From NCBI RefSeq assembly GCF_001186125.1, contig NW_014040529.1, positions 52,326 through 94,800 on the forward strand: DNA of 42,475 nucleotides, given 5' to 3'. The number at the start of each line of letters is the position of its first letter. Positions within the stretch are counted from its first letter, which is position 1. Source of the DNA: Sphaeroforma arctica JP610 (taxonomy: Eukaryota; Opisthokonta; Ichthyosporea; Ichthyophonida). This document shows positions 23,581 through 34,900 of the stretch, piece after piece. A program made the position numbers and the translations under genes. The notes beneath the pieces were generated by a model. It ran no database searches and was not told the DNA's origin. It worked only from the letters and a program-made list of their open reading frames with translations.

Positions 23581-26500
23581 ATGTCTACAAACATGGCCTT
23601 TCCAATCCAACCCAAACAATCCACATCATCTATAGAAAATGCATCGCTTGCCGAGGCAATTACTTATGCATTGAGAGAGGCAAAGGATAGTACAGTACTT
23701 CTCAGAGTGTATAGGCGAGTACGCTTATCACTGATACATCCATTCGATTACGGTACAATAGCCGCTAAACATTGGCCGTGCGATGGGCACGAGCTGCTGC
23801 TGTGTGTTCTGAGGGGTTTGGTGGGGGCGGCTGAGGATACACGTATGCCAATGGGTAAGTGAATCTTGTAATAGATAATAGATGTATAGGTTACCCAATA
23901 TCATATGCCAATGTTTTTATGGGCCAGCTTAGTAAAAGGCATATGTGTGTTACGCATATCTGTATGTGCTCATAGGTATACATGAGTATATATTTGTATA
24001 GGTTGATAGTTTTTTATAAGAGCTGAAGCTGGTTTTATGCATAGTCTGGTGTTTAGAGCACCATGTCAGTGGCGGAATGTACACGCACAACAGTTTATTA
24101 GACAAAACACTTTATATGAGCCGCTACAAATAGACTCAAGCATTGAAGTCACCAAAACCATATGAAGCTTGAAGTTTGCAAGAGTTATACATACGCCTAA
24201 GTGCACTTATAACCACATTTTTATGTAGGTGTATACGTATGTATTTTTTACGCGATATAGGTTTATACGCATACATCCAATCCGACTAAATGTAATTGTA
24301 CACGAAGTAGCAACATCATGTGTATTGTTGTGTATAAATACATACATACATTTAACGTGTTTGTGAGTATGGACATAGTTGGGGTAGATGTTCATATACA
24401 TAATTTGTATTGAAACTGGTTGTATCGTATGCCTGGAACAGGAAGGACCCCGCAAATGCCCCTCGTGAAAGTGTAGATGTTGCGAGCGTACACTACTATA
24501 TAGAATTCACTCACTTCGCGAATTATCTTGTGAGGTTTATCGTGATCCCTGGAGTTTGTATATAAGGTCCATTGAGATTTTGCTATCAGATTGGAATACT
24601 TTCTGACACGTACACGGTGATGGCATGACTAGTTTTGTGCGCGTAGGTGTTAGTATGACATGATAGGCCAGTTCTAATGTACGTATAGACGCATACATAC
24701 ACATTTATTGGTGAGATACAAATTTAAAGGTGATTATATTTTGCGTAAGCAATACTCGCAAGTGTGTTTCATTGCGGTGTGCGTTTTTGAGGCTAGCATA
24801 TCCTCGCCATCGCTGCTGCTGTTCTGTGTCTGTGACCTTCTGCTGCCTTCTATCGAGAAACGATTTTTTTCTTTGTGTGTTTGCGAGTGTTCGAGTATTC
24901 AAGGGGCACAACATGAATATGTAGACAAACTTATTGTAGTGTCCGGTATTTATCATTGTCTTGATGGCTGTTTGCTGTACGACAGTAGTAGGTGATATAC
25001 GATCAGCATTACCTCTATTGCAAATTCGATGGATTGTTAGTCTGAGTATAATGTATTTTTTTATCGCGTGCTGTTACTTCGAGCTCGGAATCCCGAGTGT
25101 GCTAAGATATAGCAATGCTCCAGGCTACATCATGTAGATCTTCCACACAGGATTACGAAGTCGAAATTCAGAGTTATCACATACACAAGCTGCGGGAGAA
25201 GGACTGTATTTTTTTTCGAAAATTCCGCGTATGGTACCATAGATGCATTGGAGCTCTGCAGGACGATTTCATTTGCAGAGAGATGAGTGTTTGTACTAGT
25301 GACTAGGCAAGACTTTTCGCGAATTTCACTACAAATATGCTTGTACATGAGCATACCAATGTTGGAATACATTCTAAAGCCGATAGACTGTCTGCCAGTG
25401 GGTGGGAGTGCGGAAAGCTCATAGAATAAAGGATGAGCCATCACCTTCAGCAAAAGTTTAATACAACGGATGCTTTGGTCCCGACAGACACTGCTCTACG
25501 ATAATTCAGAGAGCCTGTTCGTTTCTATGGGAAGCTCCCTATGAAGGAACGATCAAATAAATGTGTAAACGAACTGAGTTTACTCTCCACTAAAAAGAAG
25601 ATTGAATTGCAAAATTCAGTTGATCTCAAACGATCTTGTGGAATGGAAATTCATATCTTGGATTGAGAACTAGACAGAGTGACTAGAGCCATTGGGAAGA
25701 ACCATGCATGATATTTGTGTGGCTGCTCATCGATGTGTTTATTTCATCTGTGCCGAAACAATGATGACCAGTATAGCTATTGTTATTATTCGCTTAAAAT
25801 TTACTGATAGTTCTCAATTCCATCTATGTAGGAGTGGTTCTGCCGCGCTGGAATTGGGAGAGTGTGGCTGCGTTGGAAATGATGTGCGAGTGTCTGCAAC
25901 TACTAACAATCATAACTGTTATCGATGATGTGGACGCACAAGCGAGGCAATACGGTACTATAGACACTCTGACACGGTTGTTAAAGCGTATGACGAAGCT
26001 CATGATGACAGGTAGCGTGAAACCCTCTGCAGTTCGGTGTCGATGAATTTTAAGGGCCACTTTTTTTAGCTCAAGCACTGTCACTTTTGAGCAATCTGTC
26101 AATAGACATATTGTAGATACTAGCTAATTCCCTCCGTTTGGAGTGCCTGTTCATTTTAAACGCAAGTAACCACCCACACGAACAGGCGATATCGAGCAGA
26201 TCGAACTAGCAGCGCAAGTAATGGATTGGGCATCTGTGCCATTGGGGCGGTTAGCCTCACCCGTAGCATCTAGAGGTGTTGTGACACAGACTTATTATAC
26301 CTCCCATTCGCCTGTGTGCGGTGTGTGTGAGTATCCTGGGTTTGAGGTGGCCAGATCAGGCGAATGCATATGGTCTGTTGATTTACGTCTCGCTGAGGTG
26401 CGTATAGGTCTACGTCCAAATGCAATACCCATGTCTGGGTGTGCATCTCGTTACTACATGTATCGGTGACTTTGAATATGTTCACTATTCCTATCGTATA

Positions 26501-28976
26501 TATCTTCGGGTATACTAGTGACTGTGTGCGTGTACGAATACTTGAGATTCTACTTTTCAGTCTATCACTGGATGATATTATACTCGTGCCCGACGGCCCT
26601 TCAATATACTTAAGTGAGCATTTGAAGAAAGTATTGCAATGGACACATACGCACGACGACCTCTCAATTTTTCTATTTTATGGGTCTGCAGGGAACCTTC
26701 ACGTCAGGTGGTCTAGGTTTCGAAGTATGGCCGGGGGCTCAAGTGTTCGCCACCTGGCTGTTAGAAGGAGAATTGGGGATTCACGTGCGGAACAAGGATG
26801 TATTGGAACTGGGTGCGGGCTGTGGGTTAGCAGGTGAGTTGCTCGTTTGTTTTCTTCTAACCGAGACCCTGTAAAGCAAGGACAATAGCTGCATGTGCAC
26901 TCGATGAGGATGAACTCTTATAGTGTTCGATCTACCCGAGAGAATATACAGATGAATGTGAATTCACTGGGTAAGGGTGACACATAACCATATAAAACCC
27001 AACCACAGCTACTGCATTCGAGCGTGATTGTAAGCGTTTTGAGCAGTTCGGCGGGTCTCTCCCAGTTAGGAGTAGTTATATTAAGCGGCAGAGATATTCA
27101 GCGATGCCTCGTGACCTTCATCGCCTTTAAATTATTAAACTTCAGTAGCGTTCGCAGTATTGTACAGAGGCATGTGCCGCTCAGAAAGGGGTTTAAAGGT
27201 ATTTGAACATGAGCGCATACGACTATGTTGCCGCCTTGTGCAGATCACTTTTATCACTTAAACATTATAAAGCTTACTATTCTGCTTTTTGACGCGCGCA
27301 GGAGTATTGACAGCGATATTTGCAAAATCGGTTGTGATGACCGATGGCGAAGTAGCGCTCACTCCGACTTTAGAACAAAATAGATCAGAAGCGAAGATGG
27401 GCGCGCACATGGCAAGCGTGCTGCAACCTGCACTGGTGCTGAGATGGGGTGGCGAGACTCCGGATCTCTACACTCCTGTGGAAGGTATGTAGATTGTCAT
27501 ATCAGATGTGGTTAAAAGCCACGGCAGTGTTGATGCAATGATTGTTAGTTGTGTGAAGCTCCGTTTGGTATGAGGATGAAGCGATCGATTCGCACTCGCA
27601 CCACATCATAGTACCGCGGACGAGGTTGTACACAATTCGTTGTTACATATGACTGAGAGGTATGTACTCGAAATGTCGGGGGTATTATGGCATTGTTGTT
27701 ATATCCGAGAGCATCCTGATCGCAACATAGTCCTTTATACGATCTCTGTGCAGCCATCACAGTGGAGGCTTTAAACTATGGTACACGGCAGCTCTACTGC
27801 TTAACGCACGAGGCAGTGCCCACACGCAGTTACATATGAGTTCTTCTTTGAGTTAATTATACCGGATGTATCTAGCAGATGGAGTACTTGTGACGGGCGA
27901 CCTAGACAGAGACCGCAAATTACACTTCGGATCACGTGAAGCAGATGAGCTGGGAACATATGAGGTTATCATTGCTGCCGATATCATCTACCACACAGGA
28001 CACATCGCGACGGCTATTGTGACGGACATTATACCACGATATTTGGTAAAGTGTCATTACTAGTTCTGCCGATCACTTGTTTCGCCTGTCTGCTATGTGA
28101 TGTTTGTCATCAGTAGGAAGGGCTAAATTGACTGTTTCATGCACGTCTTAAATAGTCTCTTGCTGCATGAATATGCCCATGTCTGTGTGCGATACCTCGT
28201 TGTGCACAACTTGTAGTTAAATTTCATCTGATTGCCCAGCACGTACGTTGCCGAGCTGCCAAGTAGCATTTGGTACATTGCGAATATTGCCGTTTTCTGT
28301 AACACTTGTACATGCTTTGGACTCTGATATCATATATCGTCAACTTTAGAGTTGTATCAAATATGCGTACTGTTCTTTGCTATTAGTCGCAAGGCCTCTT
28401 GCCACATTCCCATGCAAATTTAAAGTGCAGCAGTGATCAATCAACAAACACTACAATTCATTCCTAACAATATTTTGATGTAATCAACGGACACAAAACT
28501 TCAGTTTTAACAATGTTGTGATGTAATAATAAAAATTGTATTTTATTTCCATCAATATTGTGTTATTCAACGGACACTACACTTCGTTTCTAACAATATT
28601 GTGATGTGTTCCGATAATCCGTGTACAGAAACTAGATGGGCGATTCTTTCTCGTTATCCCTCCGGAGAGAGACGGATCCGATGATTTCCTGCAGGTTCGT
28701 TCGCTTCTATCTCTCGTCAATATGCGTGCTATCCATTTCGAAGCTTCAATGTCATATTTTTATTTATAGATAGTATTGTGGGAAGCACAAGCGTCGAGTC
28801 TGTCGTTATATTGGATTAATTGCTGTCGTTCTGGACTTGTCGAGCAGATTTTAAATCCTGATTTGGCGAGAACCACTTACTGGCGCGCAGTACATTCATA
28901 TCTACCTGCAAATACAAACCATCATTCCCTACCTAGGCGGCAAGAGAGGCTGAGGCCCAAGAGAGAATATCCATGA
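23581..28976 (+). CDS. METTL21/FAM86-type protein methyltransferase with helical N-terminus
   Basis: Nine exons: 23581-23854, 25832-26011, 26186-26372, 26561-26630, 26692-26833, 27302-27484, 27879-28045, 28629-28694, 28770-28976. They total 1476 nt, 491 residues. The catalytic part begins near residue 215 with ILVPDGPSIYLSEHLKKG, then GLGFEVWPGAQ, the AdoMet-binding motif I VLELGAGCGLAG (274-285), the acidic end of beta-2 SVVMTDGE, and AADIIYHTG, which gives the D-x-x-Y signature (D380, Y383) of family-16 methyltransferases. This group methylates lysines of translation factors and chaperones; order and motifs resemble EEF2KMT (FAM86) most, but the substrate is not settled. The first 210 residues are mostly helical and unlike what I recall of FAM86. 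The exon 3/4 junction is the least sure: I used the donor after ATATG (26372) because it keeps frame; a donor at 26398 does not. Intron 1 is about 2 kb. Confidence 0.8.
28442..28608. repeat. about four 43-bp diverged tandem units in methyltransferase intron 7
   Basis: Units begin near 28442, 28485, 28528 and 28568 with caacggacac, cttc and aacaatattgtgatgt as shared words. The third copy is degraded. Confidence 0.75.
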
Positions 28977-29080
28977 CGGTCGAAAGAGCACCGCGGCACT
29001 ACATACCGCAGCAGTTTAGAGACAAGCTCGATGCAGGTGTTGGATTTAGGTTGGTGACGATACAGCGGCGAGATAAGTGA
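28973..29080 (+). other. 35-codon ORF overlapping the methyltransferase stop
   Basis: ATG 28973-28975 overlaps the TGA at 28974-28976. It reads MTVERAPRHYIPQQFRDK, then a short basic tail to TGA 29078-29080. The PRHYIPQQF segment resembles QPYIPRHFEPF in an exon at 29706. It may be an exon fragment of the next gene, an expressed tail in another frame, or chance. Confidence 0.25.
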
Positions 29081-29455
29081 TTTAGGAAGAATAATCCAAC
29101 GTAGTAGGAGAGACAAGTTGTTAAGTGATGCTGGTAGTACGAGATGGGTGATTTGGGGAGATAGGCGATTTAGGATGAATAATTTAACGTAGTAGGAGGG
29201 ACAAGTCGTCTGCGTGATGCTGGTAGTATGAGATAGGTGATTTTGGGATATAGGTGATTTAGGACGAATAATTTAACGTAGTAGGAGAGACAAGTCGTCT
29301 GTGTGATGCTGGTAATATGGGATAGGGGATTTAGGATGAACAATTTAACGTAGTAGAAGAGACAAGTCGTCTGTGTGAGCTGATAGTACGAGATAGGTGA
29401 TAAAGTTCCACGTAGTAGGAGAGACAAGTCGCCTACGTGATGTTGGTAGTAGGTA
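29060..29455. repeat. minisatellite, five units of about 60-90 bp
   Basis: Units share aacgtagtaggagagacaag followed by tcgtctgtgtgatgctggta and gagataggtgattta. Cores lie near 29098, 29186, 29276, 29348 and 29410. Spacing falls from about 89 to 62 bp because later copies have internal deletions. Confidence 0.9.
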
Positions 29456-29705
29456 TCCATACAGATAAGACCTCCAAAAAAAATCTAGTGTTTAGTGACG
29501 CTTAGTTGGACGCAAGCATGGCTCGGGTGACCACTTGAGCCGATAACGTTTTGTCTCGTAACTCTTGTTGTGTGCCGAGTCATTGCACAACCCAGTTCAG
29601 ATTTGAATTCGGTGCAAGATTGAGATCCATATGTCAGACATGGCAGATGGAGAAATGGGTTGCTTAACCTTCTTTTGCAACTATATGCTATTTGCGTATT
29701 GACAG

Positions 29706-31839
29706 AGGCATCGCAACCCTATATTCCCCGGCATTTCGAGCCGTTTCTAGAACAGTATGGCGCTCGTAAGAGTGAACGATCCTCTCTCTGAATATCATGA
29801 TTGATCTTCTACAGTTATGCATACCGTTGCCGGACAGTGATGGATATGGTGCGGGAATACAATAGTATTGCTGCTTGACAACTGTCATTGCTTCCACCTT
29901 GGGATCGATATTTATAAAGTGAATGCAGAATAAGAGTCCCATTGTGATTTGCACACACATACAAAAGTGTCGGGCTGAAGTTAAGTTCGGATTAGTATGC
30001 GAGGGTGAACTGGGGGAGCAGGGGCACAACTAATCCAGTATAGTTTACCTGGGGGATGTACCTGTTTCGTGCGACCCACGAGAGGGTATCACAACATCAG
30101 GTATCCAATCAGTATAAGGGTATATTTGTCGAGGGAGTTAGAGATTGGTAGCGATACGTGTGGAGTAAAATACACCCGCATCTCACCATGGGAGCGAGTT
30201 GTGTCGGACAACATGCTAAGCGGGAATTATCGAGGCTTGATGGTTTTAATTATAGAATTGACTTTAACTCGAGGCGGAGACCGCAGACAAACTGACATCC
30301 AACTACCGCCAGATTGATTCACTACGGTGGTGGTGAGATGGCTAAGTTGCAGGCGCTTCAATTCTTTGTACGTTGCAATGTCAATATATGTGCATGTTTG
30401 ATTGCAATGACTCGACGGGCTCCCATGAGTTCATGATTTATGTCAACGAAGAGAACTGCGAGCTCCTGCGCAGTTGAATCGCTGAGCAATGCCGATGAAC
30501 ACTAGCTACACTTATAGAACGAGGTGAGTTGCGCATACTCGAATTGGCAGANNNNNNNNNNNNNNNNNNNNNNNNNNNNNNNNNNNNNNNNNNNNNNNNN
30601 NNNNNNNNNNNNNNNNNNNNNNNNNNNNNNNNNNNNNNNNNNNNNNNNNNNNNNNNNNNNNNNNNNNNNNNNNNNNNNNNNNNNNNNNNNNNNNNNNNNN
30701 NNNNNNNNNNNNNNNNNNNNNNNNNNNNNNNNNNNNNNNNNNNNNNNNNNNNNNNNNNNNNNNNNNNNNNNNNNNNNNNNNNNNNNNNNNNNNNNNNNNN
30801 NNNNNNNNNNNNNNNNNNNNNNNNNNNNNNNNNNNNNNNNNNNNNNNNNNNNNNNNNNNNNNNNNNNNNNNNNNNNNNNNNNNNNNNNNNNNNNNNNNNN
30901 NNNNNNNNNNNNNNNNNNNNNNNNNNNNNNNNNNNNNNNNNNNNNNNNNNNNNNNNNNNNNNNNNNNNNNNNNNNNNNNNNNNNNNNNNNNNNNNNNNNN
31001 NNNNNNNNNNNNNNNNNNNNNNNNNNNNNNNNNNNNNNNNNNNNNNNNNNNNNNNNNNNNNNNNNNNNNNNNNNNNNNNNNNNNNNNNNNNNNNNNNNNN
31101 NNNNNNNNNNNNNNNNNNNNNNNNNNNNNNNNNNNNNNNNNNNNNNNNNNNNNNNNNNNNNNNNNNNNNNNNNNNNNNNNNNNNNNNNNNNNNNNNNNNN
31201 NNNNNNNNNNNNNNNNNNNNNNNNNNNNNNNNNNNNNNNNNNNNNNNNNNNNNNNNNNNNNNNNNNNNNNNNNNNNNNNNNNNNNNNNNNNNNNNNNNNN
31301 NNNNNNNNNNNNNNNNNNNNNNNNNNNNNNNNNNNNNNNNNNNNNNNNNNNNNNNNNNNNNNNNNNNTTTTTATATGGATTTAGTTTCAGTACATATCTA
31401 TATATTTATAGCACTTAATATGCTTTAGATTCTCCATACAATATATGATGGAGATAGCGCTCACCACAGAGTAGCCTTTTCTTCTTGCTCCTCTCGGTTT
31501 TTACAGCAGCCCCTCGCGAGCTTCTGCAGTGAATCTGACTCATTCGACGTCTATCAGTTCGAATGTTTCAATCTGCGATTATCTACGCCACTGGTGCATC
31601 AGCCAGTAAAGGTATACAAATACTGAAAAATTGGATTTACGATTAGTTCGTCTCGCAATGCGTTGCTTTGTTAATTCATACTTCAGTACATATAGTATTT
31701 ATATCGACTATTCTTGATGCCCTTGAAGTGCTGGGGAAATTCGGCTGTGCTCGAAGTGTTGAGGGAAGTAGTCGTTGAGGCCGGTCATGTACTGGAACCT
31801 ACTATCGTAAGACACATGTGTCTACTATATATAGGATAA
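29706..31839 (+). CDS. fragments of an unrecognised spliced gene, interrupted by an assembly gap
   Basis: Three well-bordered exons on the plus strand. 29706-29765 reads EASQPYIPRHFEPFLEQYGA between a cag acceptor and a gtaaga donor, phase 1 on both sides. 31507-31611 starts QPLASFCSESDSFDVYQFE after a long pyrimidine tract and ends before gtatac. 31729-31839 reads CWGNSAVLEVLREVVVEAGH and, if the gtaaga at 31807 is not used, ends in TAA 31837-31839, only 95 bp from the photolyase stop on the other strand. The last two join in phase 0. The middle is lost in Ns (30552-31367). A further coding-like stretch near 30170-30240 (ISPWERVVSDNMLSGNYRGL) may belong. Whether all pieces are one gene is unproven. 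I do not recognise the protein. Confidence 0.45.
30552..31367. other. assembly gap of 816 Ns
   Basis: Unsequenced. Apparent ORFs across it are runs of X. It probably hides exons of the gene on the plus strand. Confidence 0.99.
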
Positions 31840-31934
31840 TACAATATGTACTGATAATGAGCGTTGTTCATGGGAATTATGGTTCAGAAGTATGTATTCC
31901 TTTATCGACCACAATACAGTATTTTCCTTCCGCG

Positions 31935-34900
31935 CTATTTTTTCTTTTTGCTGTGCTTCTCCTTGGTAGGAGTGCCACCCTGAGCCTTGCAATTCTTGAC
32001 CGCTTGAGGATACTGCTGCACGAATTCATACACATTGAACTTCCGCAGACATCCGTTGTAATTCATATACCGCACTTTCCCAAAGACAGAGCGCTCCATC
32101 CATCCCTGATCGTGTACACCCCCTATACTCCAGATGCACCTGTATATAAGTGTAATTAAACGTATGTTAATTTTTGCCGAACTTCGGCTTGTATATCCGG
32201 GTGGATATCAGGAAGTGCAAAAATTGTTTCAAAATTGCGTTGCCATCGTACTGTTGCTTCAGGTTATTATCCTGTGAATTCTTTGGTGGGTTAATCACCG
32301 CCTGACGGAACCACATGCCACACTGCAAGACAGCCTGCGAAAAAAGATGCGTTTGGCAAGTATATATTGTCTCGTCCGATACAGTATTGTAGTTGTAGGC
32401 CATACAAGTATATACACATACCCTACATAGCCATTTGGATCGTAGCCATCGATTTCGTACTTGTCATTGAGGTACAAAGCCGTTTTCAATGCCGTTTGAG
32501 GAGTCTGAGTCCACTCGAGTATCTTTTTGGCCCAGTACATCCGCAGGAAACCATGCATTTTACCTACACAGAAGGTTACGTATCGCATAGTCAATTTTTA
32601 ATAAAAAGCCAAATGGGTTATGGAGTACAAGGAGAGGTGCCGACCGTGAAATAAAATAAATAGGTGCAGTGCTACTGAACGTTTTGGTTGATTATCGGAG
32701 TCTTTGTCCACCCAAGCAAAGTGAAAATCGAGAGTGACACACCTTCTTCGACCATCTGGAGCTGAGCCGCATTCCACAGATCATCATGTGTGTTCCCCTT
32801 GGCGAACTCGTCGCTCGTGTAAGTATATCTGCAGCAAGTTCAAAAAAAAAAATTGCATCGAAGAAATAAGGGTAAGGCGGCTATACATATATCAAGTATG
32901 TTGAATTTCTGGACATACCCATAGTAGTGTCCGTGCGAAGGGCATACTGGCCACAAAATTCACAATACATGTAAATGTCAATAAATACAGTAAATTTAAA
33001 CGAGAGATTTGAGAGAAACATTCAATGAAGTAGGCACGCGATCGATACAACGCCGAAATCGGCGGAACCAAATCGCACACTAGAAACCTGCTGCAACCCG
33101 CACAATTCAAGAATATCTATCCGAGCCATTGTGCCACCGCGAATACACCAACTTAGATGCAAACTAACACCCACAAACAAATCGATACACAACATACTCT
33201 CTCTTATCTTCAGTGTGTTTTTCAAGACTCTCCTGGGCCCATCCCGGCGCCCCTTCTAAGGTGTCGTACGTATCTGGCTTGTAGAAACAGAAGTTGTCGG
33301 ACAGTTCTCGTCGTACAATTGATTCTTCGATGAACGATTCTCGTCCCTTCTGGACGGAACCTATCGGCAGTTGAAAAGCAAATTGTAAGCTGCTGCAGTA
33401 TGATATATATCTGCTCATATTAGGATAATAAATCGAGGAATATCGACTGATATGAATTCATAGTAGATAAAGAGGCGGTTCACTATGGTCACAAAAGCGT
33501 GAAGTCAGTACAAATTAATGAGGTTCGACATTGGAGATGTACTGGCAGAAACTCTCCGACGCTCAGCAGCATACAAAGCATACCTGAGAATGTTTGTACG
33601 ACCAGAAACGCACGCTGCGCAGAAAGTTGGCCGAAGTTGAAGAAACACGACAAATCACTGCGGATAAAAAGACGTAGAGCATGTGAAAGGACTATTCATA
33701 ATAAGCACTTAACGGTCACGGCCAATTCTCGCATCGCTCATTAGTTTGTACACATAGCCATAGAAAAATCATCCGCACGAGTGCTGGAGACATTGCCAAA
33801 TTGCAGTCGCTCGCGCTGGTATACAAGGTGACGGGAGAGTACACGACAACAAGAAATTGGTCTTCAACACTGTCATGTCTGTGTCTGAGATGATTTTGTG
33901 ACCTTCGTTTGGTAATATTGTTTGACTGACAAGGCTGATTAAAACAAAAATAAGACGGGAGGATAAAGAATATATTTACCCACCTCGAAGCATGGACATT
34001 TGGATCATTCCGATCACGAGCAAATAGCTGCAGTCGTTCGTTCACAAAAGTCTCGAGAGCTTCCATGGCACCTGCCTCCCCTGGGGTACACCATTTTACC
34101 TGCAAAGCCGAAGCTAAAGATGAACACTTGCCGAATTTGCTGATATACAAAAGTCCACATATACATTCTACTCGAATGAAACGGAGATTTCTTGGTAGAT
34201 GAGGAATGGTATCGTATGCTTGGAACATATGATGCTTGCACAGACTGGCGTGGGTTATATATGATCTAACGAAGTAGTTAGGTCGGTCGAGGGACTCAAG
34301 TCTTTCAATATAAAAAAAGCTTCCAGTATATACAGGGTATACAACTTTGCTGACAACACAAAAACCTGTTACAAGGCCGTTTGATAACACTTCTTCATCT
34401 CCTGACTGTAGCAGTATCAGCAGTTGATGACAACTACGGTGATCTAGAAAAACAATTACTTAAAGCGATCAATGGTAGAAAATACTGTAGAGCTGACTTT
34501 GCAACACCAATACATTTCTCAATATAGTTCTCCCGTTAGGTTTGAACGTTTGCAGAAATATGCATAACCAGACCTGATTACATCTGGAAGGCTTGCACTC
34601 GTCTATTCATCATAGATTGCTCTCATCTTCTAAAACAATATTAAGTATGTAGGTTTAACGTATAAACAGCCTACTCAAGAAAACAGTCTTGGTTGCGCTG
34701 GCTGGCGCAGCTTACCTCGGGAACATCATGATCAGCGTCAACGTTATTCATTATCTCATCCCAGTCCACTTCCTCAGCATCCTCAACATCTCCTTCCTAT
34801 TCGAGTGTAAGGTTAATAAGTTCTAATTCATATCAGATAAAAATTTGTATTCGACTAATTCTAATCCATAACAATTATTCGTCCCTCCATCGCTATACAA

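Noticed and set aside
24700-25460. Several 60-107-residue ORFs in methyltransferase intron 1
   Set aside because: No consistent splice sites or domain features; AT-rich intron sequence.
30524-31428. ORFs of 286 and 299 residues
   Set aside because: Almost entirely unknown bases of the assembly gap.
33716-34390. 224-residue minus-strand ORF
   Set aside because: Photolyase exon 8 read through into both flanking introns; only the exon part is conserved.
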